Part shown: positions 1-8,221 of the stretch, in pieces
How positions within the stretch are numbered: the first letter of the stretch is position 1
Layout: each line of letters starts with the position of its first letter
Source of the DNA: Thiotrichales bacterium
GTDB taxonomy: Bacteria; Pseudomonadota; Gammaproteobacteria; Beggiatoales; Beggiatoaceae
Length of the DNA: 64,000 nucleotides
Assembly: GCA_016745035.1 (NCBI GenBank)
Contig: JADGDE010000004.1
Location: 173,987-237,986, forward strand
Reading direction: 5' to 3'
Program-made: the position numbers and the translations under genes
Notes under the pieces: generated by a model
What the model was told of the DNA's origin: nothing
What the model saw: only the letters and a program-made list of their open reading frames with translations
The model's database searches: none

Positions 1-40
1 ATTACTGGATTTTTTACCTAATAATAGCTTGATATTTAAC

Positions 41-118
41 TGATGTTACGCAAAGGCTTCACTAGGCAGGTGGAAAAGCACCTTATGGTGGCAAAAACAG
101 GCTTAGTGCGTCAAATCA
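41..118 (+). repeat. MITE-like element, family A, copy 1 (short form)
   Basis: The left end reads TGATGTTACGCAAAGGCT, as in five other copies in this window (8809, 15505, 22247, 27757, 39474). The right end, GTGCGTCAAATCA, is a decayed form of the family terminus TGCGTAACATCA. The middle is deleted relative to the full copies of about 130 bp. No coding potential belongs to the element itself. Confidence 0.7.
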
Positions 119-216
119 GATATTTAAAAGCATTTGTTGAGCAAACCATGAGAGTCTATGGCAAGAAAAGCTTGACAACAAAAGTTAAAATCCTAATGCT
201 AGAATTTGGTTTCTAA
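85..216 (+). other. Short open frame (43 codons), probably not a gene
   Basis: This frame starts inside the repeat copy at 41-118 and runs to a TAA at 214-216, just before hsdR. I do not recognise the translation, which contains RQIRYLKAFVEQTMRVYGKK. It could be the tail of a disrupted gene cut by the repeat insertion, or chance. No ribosome binding site is visible. Confidence 0.15.
172..199 (+). promoter_or_regulatory. Candidate sigma-70 promoter for hsdR
   Basis: A perfect TTGACA hexamer at 172-177 is followed after 16 bases by TAATGC at 194-199. This would start a transcript about 25 bases before the hsdR start codon. The match is by eye, and the -10 box is imperfect. Confidence 0.35.
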
Positions 217-230
217 GTCAAAACAATGCC

Positions 231-2573
231 GTGATGGATAAACGAGACAAGCAACAACTCAGTGAAAGCGATATTTGTGATTTATTTATCACCCCCGCGC
301 TGATAAAAGCCGGCTGGGACAGGAATAAACAAATTCGTACAGAAGCGTTTACACCAGGACCGATTATCGTCCGTGGCAATATAGCAAGGCGGGATAATAA
401 AAAGCGTAAACGTGCGGATTATGTTTTGTTTTGGAAAAAAAATATCCCTATTGCTGTGCTTGAAGCCAAAAAAAATAGCTATAGCATCAGCCACGGTTTA
501 CAACAAGCCTTAGGCTATGCGGCGCTTTTCAATGTTCCCTGCGCTTTTAGCTCCAATGGCGATGGTTTTGCCGCCCATGATAAAACCGCCGCCGATGGAA
601 AAGACATTGAAACCGAGTTTGACTTAGACAGCTTTCCCTCGCCACTTGAATTGTGGCAACGTTATCAAGCTTTTCGCGGACTCGATAGTAAGCAACAGGC
701 ACTTATCAACCAAGCTTATTATACGGATAACACCGCTAAAACCCCGCATTATTACCAAGCCCATGCCATTAACCAAGTGATAGAAGCCATCGCCCAAGGA
801 CAAAAACGCTTATTGCTGGTGATGGCAACGGGGACAGGGAAAACCTATACCACCTTCCAAATCATTTGGCGCTTGTGGAAAGCCAAAGTCGCAAAGCGGA
901 TTTTGTTTTTAGTCGATAGAAATATCCTTGCCGACCAAACCATCGTTAATGATTTTAAGCCCTTCGGCTCGGTCATGTGCAAAATTAAAAACCGCAAAAT
1001 TGACCCCGCTTATGAAGTTTATCTCGGTCTTTATCAAGCCCTGACAGGCCCTGATGAGAGCCAAAAAATTTATAAAGATGTCTCAACAGATTTTTTTGAT
1101 TTGATTGTGATTGACGAATGTCACCGTGGCAGCGCCAAAGACGATTCGGCATGGCGTGAGATTTTAGACTATTTCGACAGTGCCATTCAATTGGGACTGA
1201 CCGCGACCCCCAAAGAGACCCGCTATGCTTCAAATATCGATTATTTTGGCGCGCCTGTGTACAGCTATTCCCTCAGACAAGGCATAGAAGATGGTTTTCT
1301 CGCCCCTTATAAAGTTGTGCGCATCGACCTTGATAAAGACCTGTTGGGCTGGACACCACCGCCGGGGCTGCGTGATGATTTGGGTAACGAAGTGGAATAT
1401 CGCGAATACAACCAAGCCGATATGGACAAAGTCTTGGTCTTAAACCAGCGCACCAAATTGGTTGCTAAGCGGGTGATGACTTTTCTCAAAGCCACTGACC
1501 CCTTTGCCAAAACCATTGTTTTTTGTGAAGACATCGACCACGCCGAGCGGATGCGCAAAGCCCTTGTCAATGCTGCTGGGCAACTGGCAAAAGACAACAG
1601 CAAATATGTGATGCGTATCACGGGTGATAGTGTCGAGGGCAAAGCCGAGTTGGACAATTTTATCGACCCAGAGAGCCGTTATCCGGTGATTGCCACCACT
1701 TCAGAACTGATGAGCACGGGCGTGGATGCCAAAACCTGCAAACTCATTGTGCTGGATAAAAGCATTAACTCCATGACCGCGTTCAAGCAAATTATCGGGC
1801 GGGGGACACGCATTTTAGAAGATCCGAAACACAACAAGCTGTTTTTTACCATTATCGACTTTAAAAAAGCCACACAATTATTCAAAGATGATGAATTCGA
1901 CAGCGAGCCTGTGCAAATTTATGAGCCAGCACCGGGGGAAAGCCCTGTACCGCCAGAGCCGTATCCAGAAGAAGGCGATGGCTTTGTTGATGAAGTGAAC
2001 GAGCCGTGTAGCGCCTATAAAGTCCATGTCAGTGGTGTTGAAGTCAGCATTCTTGCTGAGCGGGTCGAGTACCTGAACGAAGATGGCAAACTGGTGACAG
2101 AATCTTACCGAGATTACAGCCGTAAACATATCCGCAAAGAGTATGATTCTTTGGATAATTTTTTGCGCCATTGGCAAGCGGCAGAAAAGAAAACCATCAT
2201 TATAAAACTCTTACAAGCGCACGGCATTGAGCTAGAGGTGTTAGCGCAGGAAATCGGCAAAGATTATGGTGATTTTGATTTGATTTGCCATATCGCCTTT
2301 GATCAGCCGCCTTTAACCCGTGCCGAGCGGGTTAAGCAAGTGAAAAAACGTGATGTCTTTAGCCGTTACAATGTCCAAGCCCGTGCCGTCTTAGAAGCCT
2401 TGTTAGATAGATATGCCGATGAAGGTGTGGCTAGTATTGAAGATAAAAAAGTGTTAAAACTGCGCCCCTTTAACCAAATCGGCACGCCTAAAGAAATCAT
2501 TCAAGGGATTTTTGGTGGATTGAACCATTATCAGGCGGCGGTGCAGAATTTGGAGCGGGCAATTTATCAATAA
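231..2573 (+). CDS. hsdR: Type I restriction enzyme R subunit (EcoAI/EcoEI-like)
   Basis: This is the ATP-dependent translocase and endonuclease subunit of a type I restriction-modification complex; it acts with HsdM and HsdS on unmethylated DNA. At 780 residues it is of the shorter EcoAI/EcoEI class. The N-terminal nuclease domain shows the PD-(D/E)xK pattern (ADYVLFW, then AVLEAKK, residues about 62-82). A superfamily 2 helicase follows, with Walker A ATGTGKT near residue 200 and DECH at about 295. Helicase motif VI appears as QIIGRGTR. The C-terminal 200 residues resemble the EcoEI R C-terminal domain that binds the methylase core. The first start is GTG at 231; ATG at 234 is the likelier start, and neither has a good ribosome binding site. 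The gene opens an R-M-S locus in which repeats and a transposase gene separate the cistrons. The frame is intact. Confidence 0.93.
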   Translation: MMDKRDKQQLSESDICDLFITPALIKAGWDRNKQIRTEAFTPGPIIVRGNIARRDNKKRKRADYVLFWKKNIPIAVLEAKKNSYSISHGLQQALGYAALFNVPCAFSSNGDGFAAHDKTAADGKDIETEFDLDSFPSPLELWQRYQAFRGLDSKQQALINQAYYTDNTAKTPHYYQAHAINQVIEAIAQGQKRLLLVMATGTGKTYTTFQIIWRLWKAKVAKRILFLVDRNILADQTIVNDFKPFGSVMCKIKNRKIDPAYEVYLGLYQALTGPDESQKIYKDVSTDFFDLIVIDECHRGSAKDDSAWREILDYFDSAIQLGLTATPKETRYASNIDYFGAPVYSYSLRQGIEDGFLAPYKVVRIDLDKDLLGWTPPPGLRDDLGNEVEYREYNQADMDKVLVLNQRTKLVAKRVMTFLKATDPFAKTIVFCEDIDHAERMRKALVNAAGQLAKDNSKYVMRITGDSVEGKAELDNFIDPESRYPVIATTSELMSTGVDAKTCKLIVLDKSINSMTAFKQIIGRGTRILEDPKHNKLFFTIIDFKKATQLFKDDEFDSEPVQIYEPAPGESPVPPEPYPEEGDGFVDEVNEPCSAYKVHVSGVEVSILAERVEYLNEDGKLVTESYRDYSRKHIRKEYDSLDNFLRHWQAAEKKTIIIKLLQAHGIELEVLAQEIGKDYGDFDLICHIAFDQPPLTRAERVKQVKKRDVFSRYNVQARAVLEALLDRYADEGVASIEDKKVLKLRPFNQIGTPKEIIQGIFGGLNHYQAAVQNLERAIYQ

Positions 2574-2591
2574 ATCTCCGTCAAATATATC

Positions 2592-2782
2592 GCCCTTACA
2601 GGGCTTTGTTTTCGTGTTATTTACGTTCCTAGGGCGTTGCCCTAGGCTTTATAAATTACGCCCCTTTGGGGCTTAGCATCATTAAATTATTAAACAAGCC
2701 AGCCCCAACGAGGCGACATCTCTATAGCCTAGGACATCGCCCTAGGTTTAGTAATAGGTGAAAAATTTAGCCCTGTAAGGGC
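2592..2782 (+). repeat. REP-like palindrome cluster upstream of RAYT gene
   Basis: This stretch between hsdR and the transposase gene is a chain of short palindromes: GCCCTTACAGGGC, CCTAGGGC-gtt-GCCCTAGG, GCCCCTTTGGGGC, GCCCCAACGAGGC, CCTAGGACATCGCCCTAGG and GCCCTGTAAGGGC. The second half mirrors the first half, so the whole could fold into a cruciform, as REPIN-type elements do. The same palindromes recur in the same order upstream of hsdS. Confidence 0.8.
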
Positions 2783-2803
2783 GATATAAATGAGAGCATA
2801 AAT

Positions 2804-3256
2804 ATGCCGCAATCCTTATCAAATATTTTGTTACACCTTGTCTTTAGTACCAAAAATAGAAAGCCATTGATTTATCCTGATATTGAACCTGAGTTGTATG
2901 CGTATATCGTCTCAATACATAAAACCATGCAATGCCCGGTGTTAAAAATTGGCGGTACAAGTGATCATTTACATATTTTATGTAGATTAGAGCGTATCGT
3001 CACCGTCAGCAAGTTATTGGAAGAGACGAAAAAAAGCTCTTCAAAATGGCTAAAAAATAAGGATAAACGCTTAGCTACATTTGCTTGGCAAGCGGGTTAT
3101 GGAGCATTTTCTATTGGCATGTCGAACGTACCAGCTCTTGTCAATTACATCCAACAACAAAAACAACACCATCAAAAATTCAGTTTTGAAGATGAATATC
3201 GTCTGTTATTGAAAAAATATCAGCTTAATTATGATGAAAACCATCTATGGGATTAA
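2804..3256 (+). CDS. IS200-like Y1 transposase (RAYT-type)
   Basis: This is a small HUH-family single-strand DNA transposase of 150 residues, the usual size for Y1_Tnp proteins. The HUH motif is DHLHIL (His55 and His57), and the likely nucleophile is Tyr115 in NYIQQQKQHH. The conserved opening LHLVFSTKNRKPLI is typical of the IS200-like group. There is no TnpB partner and no obvious right-end hairpin after the gene; the REP-like palindromes lie only on its 5' side. That fits a REP-associated tyrosine transposase (RAYT) that mobilises palindromes in trans rather than a complete insertion sequence. The gene lies between hsdR and hsdM on the same strand, 18 bases before hsdM, so it is probably co-transcribed with them. 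The frame and active-site residues look intact. The RAYT rather than plain IS200 assignment rests on the repeat context. Confidence 0.8.
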   Translation: MPQSLSNILLHLVFSTKNRKPLIYPDIEPELYAYIVSIHKTMQCPVLKIGGTSDHLHILCRLERIVTVSKLLEETKKSSSKWLKNKDKRLATFAWQAGYGAFSIGMSNVPALVNYIQQQKQHHQKFSFEDEYRLLLKKYQLNYDENHLWD

Positions 3257-3274
3257 TCTCAATAGGAACACAAC

Positions 3275-4783
3275 ATGAGCAACGTCAGCGGCATTATCAA
3301 ATCCATCCAAGACATTATGCGCAAAGATGTCGGTGTCGATGGCGATGCCCAACGCATTAGCCAATTGGTTTGGCTGTTTTTTCTGAAAATTTACGATGAT
3401 CGTGAAGAACAACTCGAATACATTGAAGATGATTTCCAATCCCCCTTGCCGGAAAAACTGCGCTGGCGTAACTGGGCAGCCAACGCTGAGGGCATGACAG
3501 GCGAGGATCTGGGCGACTTTATCAATTTAGAACTGTTCCCGACCCTCAAAGAACAACTCGACACCAGCAGCAGCTCAGAGAAAGCAGCAGACCAAGAAAA
3601 TGCCAGACGCGCAAGCATGATTCAAAGTGTGTTTGAAGATACCTACAACTATATGAAATCTGGCACACTGCTGCGGCAAGTGATTAACAAAATCTGTGAA
3701 ATTGATTTTAATAGCACCGATGACCAGCACACCTTTGGCAATATTTACGAGCAGATTCTCAAAGACTTACAAAGCGCAGGCAACGCAGGCGAATTTTATA
3801 CCCCTCGCGCTGTGACCCGTTTTATTGTTGATCGCATCGACCCGCAACTTTCCGAGAGTGTGCTTGACCCCGCTTGCGGCACAGGCGGGTTTTTAAGTTG
3901 TAGCATGGAGCACAAACGCCAGCGCCATGAGAAAATTCAAGATGAGGTATTGGCAGAAACCATACACGGGGTAGAGAAAAAAGCCTTGCCGCACATGCTT
4001 TGTATTACCAATATGATTTTGCACGGCATCGACATACCCAGTCAAATTTTGCACGATAACATGCTCAGCCGCCGCGCTTATACCGATTACAGCGACAAAG
4101 ACCGTGTTGATGTCATTGTCACCAATCCGCCGTTTGGTGGCATGGAAGAAGACGGGGTTGAGAACCAATTTCCCGCTAATTTACGCACCCGTGAGACCGC
4201 CGATTTATTTATGGCTTTGGTGATAAAACTCTTAAAAGACAACGGTCGTGCCGCCGTGGTCTTGCCCGATGGTTTTTTGTTTGGCGAGGGCATGAAAAGC
4301 CGATTAAAAGAAAAATTGCTGACTGAATGCCATTTGCACACCATCGTGCGTTTACCCAATGGCGTGTTTAACCCTTATACGGGGATTAAAACTAATATTT
4401 TGTTTTTCACCAAAAAGCCCGAATCACAATGGCCGGCAACCCAATCGGTTTGGTATTACGAACATCCTTACCCTGAAGGGGTGAAAAATTACAACAAAAC
4501 CAAGCCGATGCGTTTTGAAGAGTTCGCCACCGAGTGCGACTGGTGGGGCGATGAGACCGATGGGTTTAAGAGCCGCCAAAGTACGCCACAAGCATGGCAA
4601 GTTAGCATTGAGGACATTAAGGCACGGCAATATAACCTTGATATTAAAAACCCGCATGTTGAAGAGCAACAACAGCATGACCCAGAGGAATTATTAGCGC
4701 TTTATCAGCAGCAACAAACCGAGATACAAGGTTTGCGTGGCGAGTTGCAAACGGTGTTGGCAGCGGCCTTGGTGCGAGAATAG
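3275..4783 (+). CDS. hsdM: Type I restriction-modification DNA methyltransferase subunit
   Basis: This is the N6-adenine methyltransferase subunit, which methylates the target in an M2S complex and is also needed for cleavage with HsdR. The 502-residue protein has the HsdM N-terminal helical domain (roughly residues 1-150). The SAM-binding motif I is DPACGTGGF (near residue 198), and the catalytic motif IV is NPPFGG (near 283), the N6-adenine type NPPF. The C-terminal part (QQQQTEIQGLRGEL) is predicted coiled, as expected for packing against HsdS. An AGGA at about 3262 supports the ATG at 3275. The gene follows the RAYT gene closely, but 640 bases of repeats separate it from hsdS. Intact. Confidence 0.94.
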   Translation: MSNVSGIIKSIQDIMRKDVGVDGDAQRISQLVWLFFLKIYDDREEQLEYIEDDFQSPLPEKLRWRNWAANAEGMTGEDLGDFINLELFPTLKEQLDTSSSSEKAADQENARRASMIQSVFEDTYNYMKSGTLLRQVINKICEIDFNSTDDQHTFGNIYEQILKDLQSAGNAGEFYTPRAVTRFIVDRIDPQLSESVLDPACGTGGFLSCSMEHKRQRHEKIQDEVLAETIHGVEKKALPHMLCITNMILHGIDIPSQILHDNMLSRRAYTDYSDKDRVDVIVTNPPFGGMEEDGVENQFPANLRTRETADLFMALVIKLLKDNGRAAVVLPDGFLFGEGMKSRLKEKLLTECHLHTIVRLPNGVFNPYTGIKTNILFFTKKPESQWPATQSVWYYEHPYPEGVKNYNKTKPMRFEEFATECDWWGDETDGFKSRQSTPQAWQVSIEDIKARQYNLDIKNPHVEEQQQHDPEELLALYQQQQTEIQGLRGELQTVLAAALVRE

Positions 4784-4812
4784 CGCAAATCTAAGGAAGT
4801 GACGGATACAAG

Positions 4813-5424
4813 TTTTTACAGCCTAGGGCAACGCCCTAGGTTTTATCGGGCATAGAAAACCAGCCCTGTAGGGGCTATATAAACAAACGTCAATATATCG
4901 CCCTTACAGGGCTAAACCCGTTATTATTCCCAGTCCTAGGGCGATGCCCTAGGCTATAGGAATTGCGCCCCTTTGGGGCTAACCTGATACAAGACTATAA
5001 AAAACCTTAGCCCCAACGGGGTGGCATTTTTACAGCCTAGGGCAACGCCCTAGGTTTTATAGGACATAGAAAACCAGCCCTGTAGGGGCGATATAAACAA
5101 ACGTCAATATATCGCCCTTACAGGGCTAAACCCGTTATTATTCCCAGTCCTAGGGCGATGCCCTAGGCTATATGAATAACGCCCCTTTGGGGCTAACCCG
5201 ATACAATACTATAAAAAACCTTAGCCCCAACGGGGCGGCATTTTTACAGCCTAGGGCAACACCCTAGGTTTTATAGGGCATAGAAAACCAGCCCTGTAGG
5301 GGCGAGATAAACAAACGTCAATATGTCGCCCTTACAGGGCTAAACCCGTTATTATTCCCAGTCCTAGGGCGATGCCCTAGGCTATATGAATAATACCCCT
5401 TTGGGGCTAACCTGATACAAGACC
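4813..5424 (+). repeat. 214-bp palindromic tandem array between hsdM and hsdS
   Basis: About 2.8 copies of a 214-bp unit are arranged head to tail; the GCCTAGGGCAAC landmark recurs at 4821, 5035 and 5249. Each unit holds the palindromes CCTAGGGC-aac-GCCCTAGG, GCCCTGTAGGGGC, GCCCTTACAGGGC, CCTAGGGC-gat-GCCCTAGG, GCCCCTTTGGGGC and GCCCCAACGGGGC. Copies differ at only a few positions. The last unit runs straight into the hsdS start: the unit sequence AAGACTATAAAAAACCTTA matches AAGACCATGCAAAACCTTA around the hsdS ATG with three differences. Confidence 0.92.
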
Positions 5425-7188
5425 ATGCAAAACCTTATCACCGACCATTTAGACATTTGGACAAACGCCATCAAACCCAAAGCCGCCGCAGGGCGTGGCA
5501 GAGGCACGGGCAAAAAACAAGAACTGTATGGGATTAAAAAATTACGTGAATTAATTTTAGATTTGGCGGTGCGCGGCTTGCTTGTGCCACAAGACCCCAA
5601 AGACGAACCCGCCAGCGTGTTGTTGGAGAGGATTGCCAAAGAAAAAGCGCGGTTGGTGAAAGAGAAGAAAATTAAGCGGCAGAAGGTGTTACCGGAGATT
5701 GCAGAGGAGGAAAAGCCGTTTGGGTTGCCGGAGGGCTGGGGCTGGTCACGATTACGAGATATTGGACATGATCTTGGACAACAAACACCAGAAAATGATT
5801 TCACCTATATTGATGTGGGAGCAATTAATAAAGAACTGGGGTTAATTTCTGAACCTTCTATTTTATCTTCTTCTGACGCTCCATCAAGAGCCAGAAAAAA
5901 TGTAAAAAACGGAACAGTTATTTATTCAACAGTTAGACCATATCTTTTAAATATTGCGGTTATAGAAAATGAATATAAACCAAGTCCTATTGCCAGTACA
6001 GCATTTGCTATAATTCATCCTCTAACAGGAGTTATTGAAAGATATATTTATAGATATTTACGTTCTCCAATATTCATTAATTATGTTGAGTCTTGTCAAA
6101 CAGGTATTGCGTATCCAGCAATTAATGATAAACAATTTTTTTCTGGAATTATTCCTCTCCCCCCAACTGCCGAACAACACCGCATAGTAAAAAAAGTCGA
6201 TGAACTCATGCAGCTCTGCGACCAACTAGAACAACGCAGTGAAAACCAAACCGAAGCCCATCAAACGCTGGTCAAAACCCTGCTAAACACACTGACCCAA
6301 GCCCCCGACCATGCCCATTTTCAAGCCGCATGGCAACGCATTGCCACCCATTTCGATAGCTTATTCACCACCGAACAAAGCATCGAGCAACTAAAACAAA
6401 GCATTTTACAATTGGCAGTGATGGGCAAATTAGTTCCCCAAGACCCGAAAGACGAACCCGCTAGCGAGTTATTGAAAAAAATTGCGGCAGAAAAAGCGCA
6501 GTTGCTGAAAGAGAAAAAGATTAAAAAGCAAAAGGCTTTGCCAGAGATTGGTGAGGAAGAAAAATTATTTAAATTGCCAACAGGGTGGAAATGGTGTCGC
6601 TTACAAGATGCTATAGATGTTCGAGATGGCACACATGATTCCCCTAAACATGTGACAGGAAATAATACATACCCACTTGTTACAAGCAAAGACTTTATTA
6701 ATGGGCGCATTGATTTTAAAGGGGCTAAAAGAATTTCTCAGTTTGACTATTTAGAAATTAGTAAACGTTCTCTTGTAGAAGTTGATGATATTCTGTTTTC
6801 TATGATTGGAGGGAATATTGGAAATCAAGTGATGGTTGAAGATAATATAAAATTTACTGTAAAAAATGTTGCATTATTTAAATATTTTTTGAAAACAGCA
6901 ACTTTACCAATTTTTTTTAAAATTTATACAGAAGAATTAGCTATTAAACTCCAAGAAAAAGCTTCTGGTGGAGCACAACCTTTTATTTCTCTTGGAAACT
7001 TAAGAAAGCTTATTTTTGCAATCCCCCCCCTAACCGAACAACACCGAATAGTAAGCAAAGTCGATGAACTCCTAAGCCTCTGCGATCAACTAAAAACCCG
7101 CCTAAACGCTGCGCAAACCACCCAAATCCAACTGGCAGATGCGCTTAGCAGCCAAAGCAAAGATGAGAAGCGAACTTGTATGAATTAA
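5425..7188 (+). CDS. hsdS: Type I restriction enzyme specificity subunit
   Basis: HsdS reads the split target sequence through two target-recognition domains and scaffolds HsdM and HsdR. At 587 residues it has the expected two-fold layout. TRD1 covers about residues 105-245 and TRD2 about 390-530. Each is preceded by a near-identical segment (VPQDPKDEPAS, then KEKKIK, then LPE or LPT with GW) and followed by a conserved helix (EQHRIV then KVDEL). The duplicated segments at about 5585-5740 and 6430-6590 are also similar as DNA. The TRDs themselves are more AT-rich than the flanks, as is usual for exchanged domains. Runs of six C (6159-6164) and eight C (7023-7030) occur at the same relative place after each TRD. 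The start codon lies at the edge of the upstream repeat array and has no clear ribosome binding site. Confidence 0.93.
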   Translation: MQNLITDHLDIWTNAIKPKAAAGRGRGTGKKQELYGIKKLRELILDLAVRGLLVPQDPKDEPASVLLERIAKEKARLVKEKKIKRQKVLPEIAEEEKPFGLPEGWGWSRLRDIGHDLGQQTPENDFTYIDVGAINKELGLISEPSILSSSDAPSRARKNVKNGTVIYSTVRPYLLNIAVIENEYKPSPIASTAFAIIHPLTGVIERYIYRYLRSPIFINYVESCQTGIAYPAINDKQFFSGIIPLPPTAEQHRIVKKVDELMQLCDQLEQRSENQTEAHQTLVKTLLNTLTQAPDHAHFQAAWQRIATHFDSLFTTEQSIEQLKQSILQLAVMGKLVPQDPKDEPASELLKKIAAEKAQLLKEKKIKKQKALPEIGEEEKLFKLPTGWKWCRLQDAIDVRDGTHDSPKHVTGNNTYPLVTSKDFINGRIDFKGAKRISQFDYLEISKRSLVEVDDILFSMIGGNIGNQVMVEDNIKFTVKNVALFKYFLKTATLPIFFKIYTEELAIKLQEKASGGAQPFISLGNLRKLIFAIPPLTEQHRIVSKVDELLSLCDQLKTRLNAAQTTQIQLADALSSQSKDEKRTCMN

Positions 7189-7291
7189 TTAATGCAACGA
7201 CCCTTTCCCTCCTTTGAAAACAAAGGAATATTCTCGTTTCCAATGTCATACCTATAATACGTTATGAGTGCTGTGCTTTGCCATGCCGATA

Positions 7292-7406
7292 GCCCTGAAA
7301 GGGCGTAATCCATAAAGCCTAGGGCAACGCCATAGAATTAGAGAAATAATATTAACATCAATCACCTAGGGCGTTTTCCTAGGCTATATAAATGTCGCCC
7401 TGTTGA
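7292..7406 (+). repeat. Degenerate REP-like palindromes downstream of hsdS
   Basis: The intergenic region 7189-7470, between convergent hsdS and fnr, contains decayed versions of the hsd palindromes: GCCCTGAAAGGGC at 7292-7304, CCTAGGGCAACGCCATAG near 7320, and CCTAGGGCGTTTTCCTAGG near 7375. No gene is visible here. Confidence 0.6.
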
Positions 7407-7470
7407 GGTTTTTGATTTGAAGGGAGAAGCATATCAGAAAAAGTTGCTGAAGTTATTTTGTGCCTGTTTT

Positions 7471-8169
7471 TTAGCTGTTAGCAATTTTTTCCAGCGCGGT
7501 TATATCGTGCAAGTGTAATTGGCGCTTGTGTAGCTCTAACAGTCCTTGCTGCTGTAAATCGGCAAACAAGCGGGTAATGGTTTCTGGGTTAAGACCGATA
7601 TAATTGGCGATGTCCATGCGGCGCATCCCTAAATTAAATTGCCTTGCAGAAAAGCCCCGGAGTTTAAAGCGGGTGGAGAGGTTGAGTAAGAAAATCACCA
7701 AGCGGCTTTTGGCGCTTCTTTTACCAAAAAAATGAATAAATTGATAACTGTGCGCCATTTCTTTACTCATTATCAGTAGCAATTGTTGTTGTAAAGCGGG
7801 GATTTTTTCTCCCAACTCGGCAAAAGCTTCAAAAGAAATTTCACAAACACTGCATCTTTCCAAGGTTTTGCAATTGGAGAGGTGTTTGCCGCCAGCGATG
7901 GCATTTAGCCCTAATAGTTCTCCGGGCAGGTGAAAGCCGGTGATTTGTTCGGCTTTTTTATCCGTGTGTAGATAACTTTGCACCGTGCCTGAGCGAATGG
8001 CGTAAATATTGGTAAATTCTTCGCCTTGCCGAAACAAATGTTCGCCCTTTTCTAACGGGCGGCGGCAAGTCATGAACTTATCTAGTTCTTTGATGTTATC
8101 TTGCGACAGCTCACCCGCTAGGCATAGGGGCGCAAGATCACAGTTATCACAGGCGAGATGTAATGACAT
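7471..8169 (-). CDS. fnr: FNR-type oxygen-sensing transcriptional regulator
   Basis: This Crp/Fnr-family regulator switches on anaerobic genes when its [4Fe-4S] cluster is intact. With the ATG at 8169 it has 232 residues. The four cluster ligands of FNR are present: Cys7, Cys10 and Cys16 in the C-x2-C-x5-C pattern, and Cys109 in SVCEISF, matching E. coli Cys122. A cyclic-nucleotide-binding-like beta-roll (about 20-130), a dimer helix and a C-terminal winged helix follow. The recognition helix NPETITRLF carries the Glu/Arg positions used to read TTGAT half-sites. The open frame extends upstream to 8346, but that extension overlaps the DsrC-like gene in another frame and precedes the conserved N-terminus, so I reject it. 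It lies 52 bases downstream of the DsrC-like gene, next to the nar operon it probably controls. Confidence 0.9.
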   Translation of the reverse strand: MSLHLACDNCDLAPLCLAGELSQDNIKELDKFMTCRRPLEKGEHLFRQGEEFTNIYAIRSGTVQSYLHTDKKAEQITGFHLPGELLGLNAIAGGKHLSNCKTLERCSVCEISFEAFAELGEKIPALQQQLLLIMSKEMAHSYQFIHFFGKRSAKSRLVIFLLNLSTRFKLRGFSARQFNLGMRRMDIANYIGLNPETITRLFADLQQQGLLELHKRQLHLHDITALEKIANS

Positions 8170-8221
8170 AATTTCACTTGATTGGCTTGGTGTAACACCT
8201 GCCTCAAGGCAGGCTTTGGAT

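Noticed and set aside
4813..5424. CRISPR-like array
   Set aside because: Units are 214 bases and nearly identical over their whole length, with no unique spacers and no cas genes nearby.
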